Assembly (NCBI GenBank): GCA_937889645.1
Contig: CALBZE010000035.1
Span: 1-35,563 of the forward strand
Source of the DNA: an uncultured bacterium
Lineage (GTDB): Bacteria > Gemmatimonadota > Gemmatimonadetes > Longimicrobiales > RSA9
Direction of reading: 5' to 3'
Length of the DNA: 35,563 bases
Notes under the pieces: generated by a model
What the model was told of the DNA's origin: nothing
The model's database searches: none
The model's input: the letters and a program-made list of their open reading frames with translations, nothing else
Translations under genes and position numbers: made by a program
Shown here: in pieces, positions 7,154 to 14,900 of the stretch
Position numbering within the stretch: the first letter of the stretch is position 1
How the letters are laid out: every line of letters begins with the position of its first letter

Positions 7154-8578
7154 ATGTCGTTGATCGTCGTCGGGCTCAGCCATCATTCGGCGCCCGTGGG
7201 AGTGCGTGAACGCTTCGTCTTCGACCGGGAGTCGGCGGCGGATGCGTTGCGGGCGCTGACGGCGAGCGGCGCGGCATCGGAGGCTGTCGTCCTCTCGACG
7301 TGCAACCGGACCGAGTTCTACCTGGTCGACGGGGCGCGTGGGGACGGCCGCGAGCCGGGTGGCGAGACGAACGGAAAGAGCGCGACGCGGGCCGTGGATG
7401 GGTTGCCGTCCGGCCCCGGACGTCCGGGCGGCGCGGTCGACCCGTCGGACCCCGCGCCTGCGGTGCAGGCGGTGCTCCGGCTCTTCGCCGATCGCGCCGG
7501 GACGTCGGTGGAGCAGGCGAGCACCTACATTTACAGTCACAAGGGTCGCGGGGCGGTTCAGCACCTGTTCCGCGTGGTGACGAGCCTGGATTCGATGATC
7601 CTGGGCGAGGCGCAGATCCAGGGTCAGGTCCGGTCGGCGTACCAGGACGCGGCGGCGCTGGAGGCGGAGCCGAGGGTCGTCGGGCCGGTCCTCTCGCGGC
7701 TTTTCCAGGACGCCCTCGCCGTAGGCGGGCGAGTCCGGAGCGAGACGACGCTCGGCGCCGGCGCGGCATCGGTGCCCGCGGCCGCGGTCGAGCTGGCCAG
7801 GAAGATCTTCGGCCCGTTGCGGGGCCGCCGGGCGCTCGTGCTGGGCGCCGGCGAGATGAGCGAGCTCGCCCTCGAATGCCTGGCCGCGGAGGGGGTCCGG
7901 AGCATCGTGGTGGCGAACCGGACGGAGGCGCGGGCCCGGGAGCTGGCCGGCCGCTTCGGCGGCACGGCGGCGCGCTTCGACGCGCTGGGCACGTCGCTCG
8001 CCGAGGCGGACATCGTGGTCACCGCCACGGCCGCACCTCACCCGGTGATCACGCGCGAGCTGTTCGCGCGCGCGCTGCCTCGCGGGCCGAAGCGGCCGCT
8101 CCTCGTCGTCGACATCGCGATTCCGCGGGACGTCGAGCCCGCCGTCGGAGAGGTGGACAACGTCTTCCTCTACGACATCGACGATCTCCGCCAGATCGTG
8201 GACGACAACCTGGAGCGGCGCCGCGCGGAGATTCCCGTCGCGGAGCGGATCGTCGCGGAGGCGATCGACGAGTTCTGGAGCTGGTACGCGTCGCGGGACG
8301 TGGTGCCGGTGATCCGCGAGCTGCGCGAGGCCGCCGAAGCGCTGCGTCGCAGCGAGGTCGAGAAGGCGATGCGCAGGCTGAGTCACCTGACGCCGGACGA
8401 CCAGGCGCTCGTCGACCGGCTCACGAAGCAGATCCTGAACAAGATCCTGCACCGGCCGACGGTGCGGCTTCGCGAGGCCGCGAGTCGCGGGACCGGCGAA
8501 GCGGTCGTTCATGCCGCGCGCTACCTCTTCGAGCTGGATACGGTGCGGGGGGCAACGGAAAGGGAAGAGGGCGAATGA
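7154..8578 (+). CDS. hemA: Glutamyl-tRNA reductase
   Basis: HemA reduces glutamyl-tRNA to glutamate-1-semialdehyde, the first step of C5-pathway tetrapyrrole synthesis. The 474-residue product has the catalytic cysteine C50 in LSTCNRTEFY, the HLFRVVTSLDSMILGEAQI signature at about 137-155, an NADPH-binding segment VLGAGEMSELAL, and a C-terminal dimerisation helix region ending ILHRPTVRLREAA. It is longer than the usual 410-430 residues because of a Gly/Pro-rich insert at about 61-100, between the catalytic loop and the conserved central motif. GAGGAA at 7138-7143 is a possible ribosome site. The stop overlaps the ATG of the epimerase gene. HemA with an upstream hemX-like gene suggests a haem unit fused to the tol operon by read-through. 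Confidence 0.96.
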   Translation: MSLIVVGLSHHSAPVGVRERFVFDRESAADALRALTASGAASEAVVLSTCNRTEFYLVDGARGDGREPGGETNGKSATRAVDGLPSGPGRPGGAVDPSDPAPAVQAVLRLFADRAGTSVEQASTYIYSHKGRGAVQHLFRVVTSLDSMILGEAQIQGQVRSAYQDAAALEAEPRVVGPVLSRLFQDALAVGGRVRSETTLGAGAASVPAAAVELARKIFGPLRGRRALVLGAGEMSELALECLAAEGVRSIVVANRTEARARELAGRFGGTAARFDALGTSLAEADIVVTATAAPHPVITRELFARALPRGPKRPLLVVDIAIPRDVEPAVGEVDNVFLYDIDDLRQIVDDNLERRRAEIPVAERIVAEAIDEFWSWYASRDVVPVIRELREAAEALRRSEVEKAMRRLSHLTPDDQALVDRLTKQILNKILHRPTVRLREAASRGTGEAVVHAARYLFELDTVRGATEREEGE

Positions 8579-9534
8579 ACCAGAGGAAAGTGCTGGTCAC
8601 GGGTGGCGCGGGCTTCATCGGCAGCCACGTGGCCGATGCATACATCGCACGAGGCGACCGGGTCTGGATCGTGGACGACCTCTCTTCGGGGAAGCGGGAG
8701 AACATCCCCGCGGAGGCGACGTTCGTTCAGATGGACATCGGCGATCCGGCGCTGGAGGAGGTATTCCGTGACGCCGGCGGATTCGATATCGTCAATCATC
8801 ACGCGGCGCAAATGGACGTGCGCCGCTCGGTCGCCGACCCGCGCTTCGACGCGCGCGTCAACGTCGACGGCTTGCTGAACGTGCTCGAGCTGGCGCGGCG
8901 GTTCGGGACGCGGCGCGTGCTCTTCGTCTCGTCGGGCGGCGTGGTGTACGGCGAACCGGAGGTGAGGCCTACGCCGGAGTCGGCGCCGAAGCTCCCGCTC
9001 TCCCCCTACGGCGTGACCAAGCTGGCCGCCGAATTCTACCTCCATTACTACCGGCGCGTGCACGGGCTGGAATACGTTGCGCTGCGATACTCGAACGTGT
9101 ACGGGCCGCGCCAGGACCCGCACGGCGAGGCGGGCGTGGTCGCGATCTTCTCGACTCGTCTGATGAACGGCGAGCCGCTCACGATCTACGGCGACGGTGA
9201 ACAGACGCGCGACTACGTCTACGTCGGCGACGTCGTCGCGGCAAACATGCTGCTGTCCGACGCGACGCTCGGCGACGGCGCGGGGCTGGACGCCTACTCG
9301 TTCAACGTGGGGACCGGGGTCGAGACGTCGGTCAACGAACTGGCGCGCGCGATGATGGCCGCTGCAGGCCGCGAGGTCGAGATCCGGTACGCGCCCGCGC
9401 GCGCGGGCGAACTGCTGCGCTCGTGCCTCGATGCGTCGCGGCTGCGCGCACTCGGCTGGACGCCGCGGACCTCGCTCGGCGACGGCCTCAACGAAACCTA
9501 TCGGTATATTGCGGGAAGAGGGACGACGCGGTGA
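8575..9534 (+). CDS. NAD-dependent sugar-nucleotide epimerase, UDP-glucose 4-epimerase-like
   Basis: This is an extended short-chain dehydrogenase of the sugar-nucleotide epimerase/dehydratase group. The 319-residue product has the NAD-binding loop GGAGFIG (10-16), an acidic residue pair after the second strand (VDDLSSG), the SSGGVVYGE strand (S119/S120), and the catalytic YGVTK pair Y145 and K149. Further family marks are LRYSNVYGPRQDP and TRDYVYVGDV. The closest named activity is UDP-glucose 4-epimerase, but substrate choice cannot be read from these motifs. The ATG lies in an ATGA overlap with the hemA stop, and the stop overlaps the GTG of tolQ, so it is locked between haem and Tol genes. 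A role in envelope polysaccharide precursors is a reasonable inference. Confidence 0.9.
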   Translation: MNQRKVLVTGGAGFIGSHVADAYIARGDRVWIVDDLSSGKRENIPAEATFVQMDIGDPALEEVFRDAGGFDIVNHHAAQMDVRRSVADPRFDARVNVDGLLNVLELARRFGTRRVLFVSSGGVVYGEPEVRPTPESAPKLPLSPYGVTKLAAEFYLHYYRRVHGLEYVALRYSNVYGPRQDPHGEAGVVAIFSTRLMNGEPLTIYGDGEQTRDYVYVGDVVAANMLLSDATLGDGAGLDAYSFNVGTGVETSVNELARAMMAAAGREVEIRYAPARAGELLRSCLDASRLRALGWTPRTSLGDGLNETYRYIAGRGTTR

Positions 9535-10241
9535 TCCTCATGCTTCAGGCCGGTGCGCGTCACAGCGCGCTGGACATGATCGTCAACGGTGGGCTGTCGA
9601 CCCACATCATTCTCGGCGTGCTCGCGGCGCTCTCGCTCATGAGCTGGGTGATCATCTTCTGGAAGATCGCGCAGTTCCGGAAGGTGCGTCGCCAGGGAGC
9701 GTACTTCGTCCGGTCGCTCGAGCGTACGCAGCGGTTGGAGGACGCCTACAAGTCGGTCGTGAGACTTCCGGAGTCGCCGTACACGCGCGTGTTCCGGCAG
9801 GGGATCAACTTCTTCAGCGAGCTGCGGCCGGGCGCGCTGAAGGAGAACGCGCCGCCCACGCCCGGGCTCACCGAGGCGCAGCTCCACGCGCTGCGGCTGG
9901 TGCTGGAGAAGGAGCAGGCGCAGGAGCGAGACGAGCTGGCGGCCGGGCTGTCCTGGCTCGCGATCGCGGCAACGGTGTCGCCGCTGCTCGGGCTGCTCGG
10001 CACGGTGATCGGCGTCATGGACTCGTTCCTCGGGATCGCGGCGTCCGGGAGCGCGAACATCGCCGCGGTCGCGCCCGGCGTGGCCGAGGCGCTCATCACC
10101 ACGGTCGCGGGGCTGGCCGTCGCGATCCCGGCGGCGATCGCATACAACCATTTCGTCAGCCGGCTGGGCGCGTTCAGCGGCGAGCTGGAGGGATTCGCGA
10201 GCGAATTCATCGGCGCGCTCGCGCGTGAAGGGAGGCTGTAG
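9531..10241 (+). CDS. tolQ: TolQ/ExbB-family proton-channel protein
   Basis: TolQ forms with TolR the proton-driven motor in the inner membrane that energises TolA and Pal during outer-membrane constriction. The 236-residue product has three membrane segments: IILGVLAALSLMSWVIIFW near residues 25-45, and two after residue 140 in the conserved MotA/TolQ/ExbB domain, including SPLLGLLGTVIGVMDSF and VAEALITTVAGLAVAIPAA. The start is the GTG at 9531 in a GTGA overlap with the epimerase stop, with AGAGGGA at 9517-9523 as ribosome site; an ATG at 9540 is the alternative. The order tolQ-tolR-tonB/tolA-tolB-pal-cpoB makes TolQ a better call than ExbB. Confidence 0.95.
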   Translation: MILMLQAGARHSALDMIVNGGLSTHIILGVLAALSLMSWVIIFWKIAQFRKVRRQGAYFVRSLERTQRLEDAYKSVVRLPESPYTRVFRQGINFFSELRPGALKENAPPTPGLTEAQLHALRLVLEKEQAQERDELAAGLSWLAIAATVSPLLGLLGTVIGVMDSFLGIAASGSANIAAVAPGVAEALITTVAGLAVAIPAAIAYNHFVSRLGAFSGELEGFASEFIGALAREGRL

Positions 10242-10244
10242 ACC

Positions 10245-10667
10245 GTGTGGCCCCAGGGGAACGGAAAGAAGGGGTCGCTCCCGCTCACGGCGGACATCAA
10301 CGTGACGAGCCTGGTCGACGTCGCGTTCACGCTGCTCGTCATCTTCATCATCACCGCGCCGATCATGCAGGGCGGCGTGGAGGTGCAGCTCCCGAAGGGC
10401 GACGTTCCGGCCATCACGCAGAGCGAAGGGATCGTCGTCTCCGTCACGCGCGAGGGGAAGATCTTCATCGGCGAGGTGGAGACGAAGTCGATCGAGGACT
10501 TCAAGGTCATCTACCCTCAGGTCGTCCAGCAGAAGAACGTGAAGACGGCGTACCTGAAGGTCGACCGCGAGGTGTCGTACGGCACCTTCGCGCAGGTGCT
10601 GGCGCTCATGGAACAGCTCGAGGTGCCGGAAGTCGGGCTGGTTTACGAGCCGGAGGCGGCGAGGTAG
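10245..10667 (+). CDS. tolR: TolR/ExbD-family motor protein
   Basis: TolR pairs with TolQ in the proton-driven Tol motor. The 140-residue product has a single membrane helix near residues 22-40 with the conserved proton-carrying aspartate D25 in SLVDVAFTLLVIFIIT, then PIMQGGVEVQLPKGD and a periplasmic ExbD/TolR domain ending in LMEQLEVPEVGLVYEP. The GTG start at 10245 is preceded by AAGGGAGG (10228-10235), three bases after the tolQ stop. Length is normal. It sits in the tol operon, three bases before the TonB-like gene. Confidence 0.95.
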   Translation: MWPQGNGKKGSLPLTADINVTSLVDVAFTLLVIFIITAPIMQGGVEVQLPKGDVPAITQSEGIVVSVTREGKIFIGEVETKSIEDFKVIYPQVVQQKNVKTAYLKVDREVSYGTFAQVLALMEQLEVPEVGLVYEPEAAR

Positions 10668-10670
10668 GCG

Positions 10671-11420
10671 ATGCTCGGCGGCGGGGACGAGACTGGCGGG
10701 AGGCGCTCACGGCCGGGTCGGTGGGCCGTAGCCGCATCGGTGGTGGTGCACCTTGCGGCCGGGGGCGTCGTCTGGTCGACGTCGTTGGCCTCGCCGCCGC
10801 CGCTTCCGACCTTCAAGGTCTACGAGGTCAAGATCTTCTCGCCGCCGCCCAAGGAGGCGGGTCCGCCCGCGCCGGTCGTGGTGAACGCGCCGCAGGTCTC
10901 GAAGCCGGAGCAGCCGCCGCCGGAGCCGCGGCGCCCGGAGCCCAGGCGGCAGCCGCAGCAGCAGCAGCGGCCGCAACCGCCGAAGCCGGAGCCGACGAAG
11001 CCCGACCCGTCCAAGGCGACGGCGGTCAAGGAAGAGGAGCCGAAGGAGGAGCCGGCCCCGCAGCCGACCGGGCCGCGCCCGGACCCGAAGTCGAAGGAGT
11101 CGGGCGAAGGGATCGACATCAGGATCGAGGGCGAGGAGTTCCCGTTCCCGGGCTACCTCGCGAACATCCAGCTCCAGATCAGCCGCTATTTCCGCTGGTC
11201 TGGACAGACCGGGCTGGAGGCGGAGATCTACTTCGTGATCCGCAGGGACGGCACGATCGAGGACATTCGGCTGATCCGCGGGTCCGGGGACGCCTCGTTC
11301 AACTTCGAGGCGATGTCGGCGATCGAACAGGCCGGCAGGCGCGCCGCGTTCGGGCCGCTCCCCGAGGAATATCGCGGAGACCGGCTGCCGGTGCTCTTCT
11401 ATTTCCGGCCGGCGCGTTGA
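10671..11420 (+). CDS. TonB-like protein in the TolA position
   Basis: This protein probably transmits motor force from TolQR to the outer membrane. The 249 residues comprise a short cytoplasmic tail, one membrane helix (about 18-38), a Pro/Glu/Lys/Gln-rich periplasmic spacer (about 41-150, with repeated KPEP- and PEPRR-type units) and a C-terminal TonB/TolA-fold domain (about 155-249) containing YLANIQLQISRYFRWSG and IYFVIRRDGTIEDIRLIRGS. The spacer is TonB-like, unlike the long Ala/Glu/Lys helix of E. coli TolA. Position between tolR and tolB argues for a TolA role. The ATG lies three bases after the tolR stop. The operon has no second tolA candidate. Confidence 0.85.
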   Translation: MLGGGDETGGRRSRPGRWAVAASVVVHLAAGGVVWSTSLASPPPLPTFKVYEVKIFSPPPKEAGPPAPVVVNAPQVSKPEQPPPEPRRPEPRRQPQQQQRPQPPKPEPTKPDPSKATAVKEEEPKEEPAPQPTGPRPDPKSKESGEGIDIRIEGEEFPFPGYLANIQLQISRYFRWSGQTGLEAEIYFVIRRDGTIEDIRLIRGSGDASFNFEAMSAIEQAGRRAAFGPLPEEYRGDRLPVLFYFRPAR

Positions 11421-11458
11421 TCGGATCACACTTTACATGACGCCGGGGGCGACGTAAG

Positions 11459-12814
11459 ATGCAGGTGCATCGCTTGTCATTGTTGCTGTTGCTCGCATTC
11501 GCGACACCGCTCGCGGCGCAGCAGGACACGACGCGCATTCCGACCGGCGTGCGCCTGGGGATGATCTACCAGACGCTCAAACGGCCGTCGCTCGCGGTCC
11601 GGGCGTTCACCGCCGCGGATGGCGTGTCGGCGGCCGAATTGGTCGGTGACATCGTTCGGCGGGACCTCGACTACAGCGACCGGTTCGAGATGTTCGAGGT
11701 CCCGCCGCAACTCGCCGACGGGCCGGTCGACTACGCGACGTGGAACGGGCTCAACGTCGTCTACGTGCTGGACGGCGCGCTCGAGCCCCTCGGCGAGGGC
11801 GACGGATACCTGCTGCGGCTGGTGCTGCACGACGTCGTCTACGGGCAGGTGAAGGAGAGCCAGGCGTTCCGCATCCCGCCGCCGACCGCGCCCGACCACC
11901 GGATGGCGGTGCACGCGGCCGCGGACGAGGTGGTGCGGTGGGTCACCGGCCAGCCCGGGATGGCCGCCTCGCGGATCGTGTTCGTGAGCCAGGCGGCGGA
12001 CGGCGCGCGCGATCTGATGGTCGTCGACTCGGACGGCGAGAACCTGCGCCGTATCGCACGCGTGGAGGGGCCGCTCATGTCGCCCGCGTGGTCGCCGGAC
12101 GGCCGGCGAGTCGTCTACGCGGTGGGCCGGGACGACGGCTCGTGGGACGTGATCGAGCGGGACCTGGAAACCGGAGCCGAGACGAGGGTCGCGACCCGGC
12201 GCGGGCTGAACACGACGCCGGTCTACTCGCCCGACGGCACGCGGATCATGTTGGCCGCGGAGAACGGCCGCGACCTGGACATCTTCGAGATCGATCTGGC
12301 GACGGGCCGGTCGCGGATAGTGCGCGGCGGTCCGGGCGCGGATATGTCTCCCACGTATTCGCCGGACGGGCGGCGGATCGCGTTCAACTCGGACCGGATC
12401 GGGCAGCCGCACATCTACGTGATGTCGGTGGAGGGTGGCGAGGCGGTGCTGCTCTCGCCGTACACGTACGGCGAGCCCGGACACTACGCGGCGCCGGACT
12501 GGTCGCCCGAGACGTCGTTCGTGGCGTTCCACGGCCGGTCGCGGGGTCAGCATCAGATCATGGTGGCGGATGCGGCCCGGCCGGGGAGCACGGTGCAGCA
12601 GATCACGCAAGAGGGGCTGAACGAGGATCCGAGCTGGGCGCCGGATGGTCGGCACATCGTCTTCGTGAGCGTGCGCCCGTCCGGAACAGGGCTATACGTG
12701 ATCGACGCGGTGAGCGGTCGGACACGGCCGCTCGTGCTGGGCGGGCGACTCCGAACGCCCGATTGGTCGCCGACGCTGGAGCGAGCGTCGGCCCTGACGG
12801 TGCGCGGCGAGTAG
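11459..12814 (+). CDS. tolB: Periplasmic Tol-Pal protein TolB
   Basis: TolB is the soluble periplasmic partner that binds Pal and is released from it by TolA. The 451-residue product begins with a clear signal peptide (residues 1-20, hydrophobic LSLLLLLAF, cleavage near LAA-Q). A TolB N-terminal domain follows, with LNVVYVLDGALEPLG and a segment near residue 145 leading into a beta-propeller. At least six PD40-type blades are visible, as in SPAWSPDGRRVVYA, TPVYSPDGTRIMLA, SPTYSPDGRRIAFNSDR and DPSWAPDGRHIVFVS. It starts 38 bases after the TonB-like gene; the ribosome site is weak. It is followed by pal at 55 bases, so the operon arrangement is standard. Confidence 0.96.
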   Translation: MQVHRLSLLLLLAFATPLAAQQDTTRIPTGVRLGMIYQTLKRPSLAVRAFTAADGVSAAELVGDIVRRDLDYSDRFEMFEVPPQLADGPVDYATWNGLNVVYVLDGALEPLGEGDGYLLRLVLHDVVYGQVKESQAFRIPPPTAPDHRMAVHAAADEVVRWVTGQPGMAASRIVFVSQAADGARDLMVVDSDGENLRRIARVEGPLMSPAWSPDGRRVVYAVGRDDGSWDVIERDLETGAETRVATRRGLNTTPVYSPDGTRIMLAAENGRDLDIFEIDLATGRSRIVRGGPGADMSPTYSPDGRRIAFNSDRIGQPHIYVMSVEGGEAVLLSPYTYGEPGHYAAPDWSPETSFVAFHGRSRGQHQIMVADAARPGSTVQQITQEGLNEDPSWAPDGRHIVFVSVRPSGTGLYVIDAVSGRTRPLVLGGRLRTPDWSPTLERASALTVRGE

Positions 12815-12869
12815 GGGGCCGCGCCCGCGGAGGTACCACGAGTCCACCTACAGCAGAAGGAGACGCGAG

Positions 12870-13469
12870 ATGCAGAAGCGAATCATCCTCCCGGCCCTGG
12901 TCGGCGCGTTGCTGGTTGGGGCGTGCGGCGGGAAGCAGCCGCCGCAGCAGGCGGGTCCGACGCCGGAAGAGCTTGCCGCGCAGGCCCGAGCGGACAGCAT
13001 CGAGGCTGCGCGTCGCGCGGAGGAGGAGCGTCGGCGGCTGGAGGAAGAGCGTCGTCGTGCGGAAGAAGAGGCGCGGCGTCGCGCGGAGGAGGAAGCTCGC
13101 CGTGCGCGTGAGATCTTCGCGGAGCGCGTGCACTTCGACTTCGACAAGTTCGACATTCGCATGTCGGACCAGGAGACGCTCCGTCGGAAGGCGGCGGTCC
13201 TGCGCGCGAACCCGAACGTGCGCGTCCGGATCGTCGGTCACGCCGACGAGCGCGGCTCGGACGAGTACAACCTGGCGCTCGGTCTGCGTCGCGCGAACGC
13301 GGTGCGGGATTTTCTGGTCAGCCTGGGGATCGATCCGAGCCGGTTCGAGACGGCGAGCATGGGTGAGGAGCAGCCGCTCGTTCGGGCCTCGAACGAGGAA
13401 GCGTGGGCGCAGAACCGTCGCGCCGAGTTCCAGCTGGTGTCGGGCGAGCTGACCCGCGCAGGGATGTAA
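12870..13469 (+). CDS. pal: Peptidoglycan-associated lipoprotein Pal with extended helical linker
   Basis: Pal is the outer-membrane lipoprotein that binds peptidoglycan and interacts with TolB and TolA. The 199-residue product has a lipobox LVGAC (C19), then a highly charged Glu/Arg helix at about 42-85, and an OmpA-like domain at about 85-190. That domain shows VHFDFDKFDIR, GHADERGSDEYN and LRRANAVRDFL; the Asp and Arg that bind diaminopimelate in the family are present. E. coli Pal has a much shorter linker. AAGGAGA at 12857-12863 is a good ribosome site. Residues 42-62 match the LysM lipoprotein at 4859-6145 at 20 of 21 positions. Confidence 0.96.
   Translation: MQKRIILPALVGALLVGACGGKQPPQQAGPTPEELAAQARADSIEAARRAEEERRRLEEERRRAEEEARRRAEEEARRAREIFAERVHFDFDKFDIRMSDQETLRRKAAVLRANPNVRVRIVGHADERGSDEYNLALGLRRANAVRDFLVSLGIDPSRFETASMGEEQPLVRASNEEAWAQNRRAEFQLVSGELTRAGM
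12993..13055 (+). repeat. Segment encoding the Glu/Arg helix shared with LysM lipoprotein
   Basis: These 21 codons in pal are the partner of 4994-5056. The encoded peptides differ at one residue (Ile here, Leu there) while codons differ at many third positions, so selection or an old duplication of the linker module is more likely than recent copying. Confidence 0.8.
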
Positions 13470-13483
13470 GGAAGGAGGGGAGC

Positions 13484-14308
13484 GTGCGGCGTAGTGGCGA
13501 CGCAATGATTCGGGGTCGCAGCATCGGCGCAGGCCGCAGGATCGCGCGGCCACTGCGCCGCAGCACTTCCCTTTGCGCGCTCGGGCTCGCGGTCGCGCTT
13601 GGCGGTTGCGCGACCAAGAACGACCTCAAGCAGCTCAGGACCGAGGTCGTCGAGCTGCAGGCGCGGCAGGATTCGCTCTTCCGCCTGCTCGAGCAGCAGA
13701 ACCGCGAGATCGTCGATTCGCTCCGCGCGGGGGGCGACCTGGTCCTTCGCGTTCGGGCGGAACTCGGCTATCAGCTGCAGCAGATGGAGCAGCAGCTGAT
13801 CACGATCCAGGAGCTGGCGGGTCAGAGCCAGAACCGGCTGGCGGAGCTGCGCGCGCAGTGGGAACTTCGCAACCAGCGGCTGGAGGAGCCGGTCGTATCG
13901 GCGCCGACCGCGCCGGATCCCGGCGCCGGGGATGCCGAGCAGCTGTACGAGATCGGACGCAGGAAGCTGGAGGAAGGCGCCATTGCGACCGCTCGGGCGG
14001 CATTCCAGCAGATCCTGAGCAGCTATCCGTCGCACCCGCGGGCGGCGGACGCGCAGTACCAGATCGCCGAGACGTACGTGTCCGAGGAGGCGTTCGACCA
14101 GGCGTTGAAGGAGTTCGAGCGGGTGGCGGAGCTGTTCCCGGACTCGCCGCGCGCGCCGCAGGCGCTTTACCGCGCGGGCGTCGTGTCGGCGGAACGCGGG
14201 AACATTTCGGACGCGCGCAGATACTTCAACAGGGTCGTGAGCGGGTATCCTGCGACGGAGGAAGCTCGCCTGGCCGAAGACCGGCTGCGGAACCTGCCGC
14301 GACGCTGA
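13484..14308 (+). CDS. cpoB: Tol-Pal system protein CpoB (YbgF), lipoprotein form
   Basis: CpoB couples Tol-Pal constriction with peptidoglycan synthesis in E. coli. The 274-residue product has a coiled-coil region (about 45-120, ELQARQDSLFRLLEQQNRE and following) and three C-terminal TPR units (about 150-265) starting AEQLYEIGRRKLEEGAIATA. The start is GTG at 13484, chosen for the strong GGAAGGAGGGG (13470-13480); an ATG at 13505 lacks such a site. Unlike E. coli CpoB, which has a plain signal peptide, the N-terminus ends in VALGGC, a plausible lipobox, after a long basic leader, so the protein is probably lipid-anchored. It starts 14 bases after pal and is the last gene before a terminator-like hairpin. 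Confidence 0.93.
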   Translation: MRRSGDAMIRGRSIGAGRRIARPLRRSTSLCALGLAVALGGCATKNDLKQLRTEVVELQARQDSLFRLLEQQNREIVDSLRAGGDLVLRVRAELGYQLQQMEQQLITIQELAGQSQNRLAELRAQWELRNQRLEEPVVSAPTAPDPGAGDAEQLYEIGRRKLEEGAIATARAAFQQILSSYPSHPRAADAQYQIAETYVSEEAFDQALKEFERVAELFPDSPRAPQALYRAGVVSAERGNISDARRYFNRVVSGYPATEEARLAEDRLRNLPRR

Positions 14309-14326
14309 AGCCGTCGGCACGACCGT

Positions 14327-14395
14327 TCCACCGGGGACGACGGTCGCCGCCGCCTGGCCGCGGCGTCCGCCGTGTTCCCGGTGGATTTTTCTTTT
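14327..14395 (+). terminator. Predicted intrinsic terminator of the tol-pal operon
   Basis: Outer arms TCCACCGGG (14327-14335) and CCCGGTGGA (14377-14385) form a 9-bp stem around a GC-rich inner region that can also pair in part. The 3' arm is followed at once by TTTTTCTTTT (14386-14395), the only clear T-run of this kind in the window. It lies 19 bases after the cpoB stop codon and ends seven bases before the nrdR ATG. Confidence 0.75.
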
Positions 14396-14402
14396 GTTGC
14401 CC

Positions 14403-14900
14403 ATGCGCTGCCCCTACTGTCACGAGACGGAAGACCGCGTCGTCGATTCGCGCACCAGCCGGGAGGGCCGGGCGGTGCGGAGGCGGCGCGAGTGCCTGAG
14501 CTGCGGCCGTCGCTTCACGACGTACGAGTACGTCGAAGAGCGGGCGCTGCAGGTCGTCAAGCGGGATGGGTCCGTCGAACCGTACGACCGGCGCAAGCTG
14601 ATCCGGTCGATCCGGCTGCCGTGCGTCAAGCGCGCGGTTTCCATGGCCGACATCGAGGCGATGGTCGACGAGATCGAGGACGAACTGAGCCGACGCGGCC
14701 AGGACGAGGTGCCCAGCGGGCTGATCGGTGAGCTGGTCATGGAGCGGCTCAAGCGCCTCGACCACGTCGCGTACGTCCGCTTCGCGTCGGTGTATCGGAA
14801 CTTCCAGGACATCGACGAGTTCGTCGAGGAGTTGCGCGAGCTCAGCGCACGCCGTACGCGGTCGGTACTGGCCGAGAACCAGGTGGAGCTGCCGCTGTGA
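14403..14900 (+). CDS. nrdR: Transcriptional repressor NrdR
   Basis: NrdR is a nucleotide-sensing repressor of ribonucleotide reductase genes. The 165-residue product has an N-terminal zinc ribbon with C3, C6, C31 and C34 (MRCPYCHETEDRVVDSR and ECLSCGRRFTTYEY), then an ATP-cone domain including VVKRDGSVEPYDRRKLIRSI and LKRLDHVAYVRFASVYRNF. The ATG at 14403 gives the canonical start MRCPYC. There is no Shine-Dalgarno; the preceding bases are the T-run of the tol terminator, so how it is transcribed is unclear. The stop overlaps the start of tatC. No ribonucleotide reductase gene is in the window. Confidence 0.96.
   Translation: MRCPYCHETEDRVVDSRTSREGRAVRRRRECLSCGRRFTTYEYVEERALQVVKRDGSVEPYDRRKLIRSIRLPCVKRAVSMADIEAMVDEIEDELSRRGQDEVPSGLIGELVMERLKRLDHVAYVRFASVYRNFQDIDEFVEELRELSARRTRSVLAENQVELPL

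Noticed and set aside
11416..11440. Promoter TTGATC before tolB
   Set aside because: No TATCTT- or TATAAT-like box lies 16-18 bases downstream, and the gene fits the tol operon transcript.
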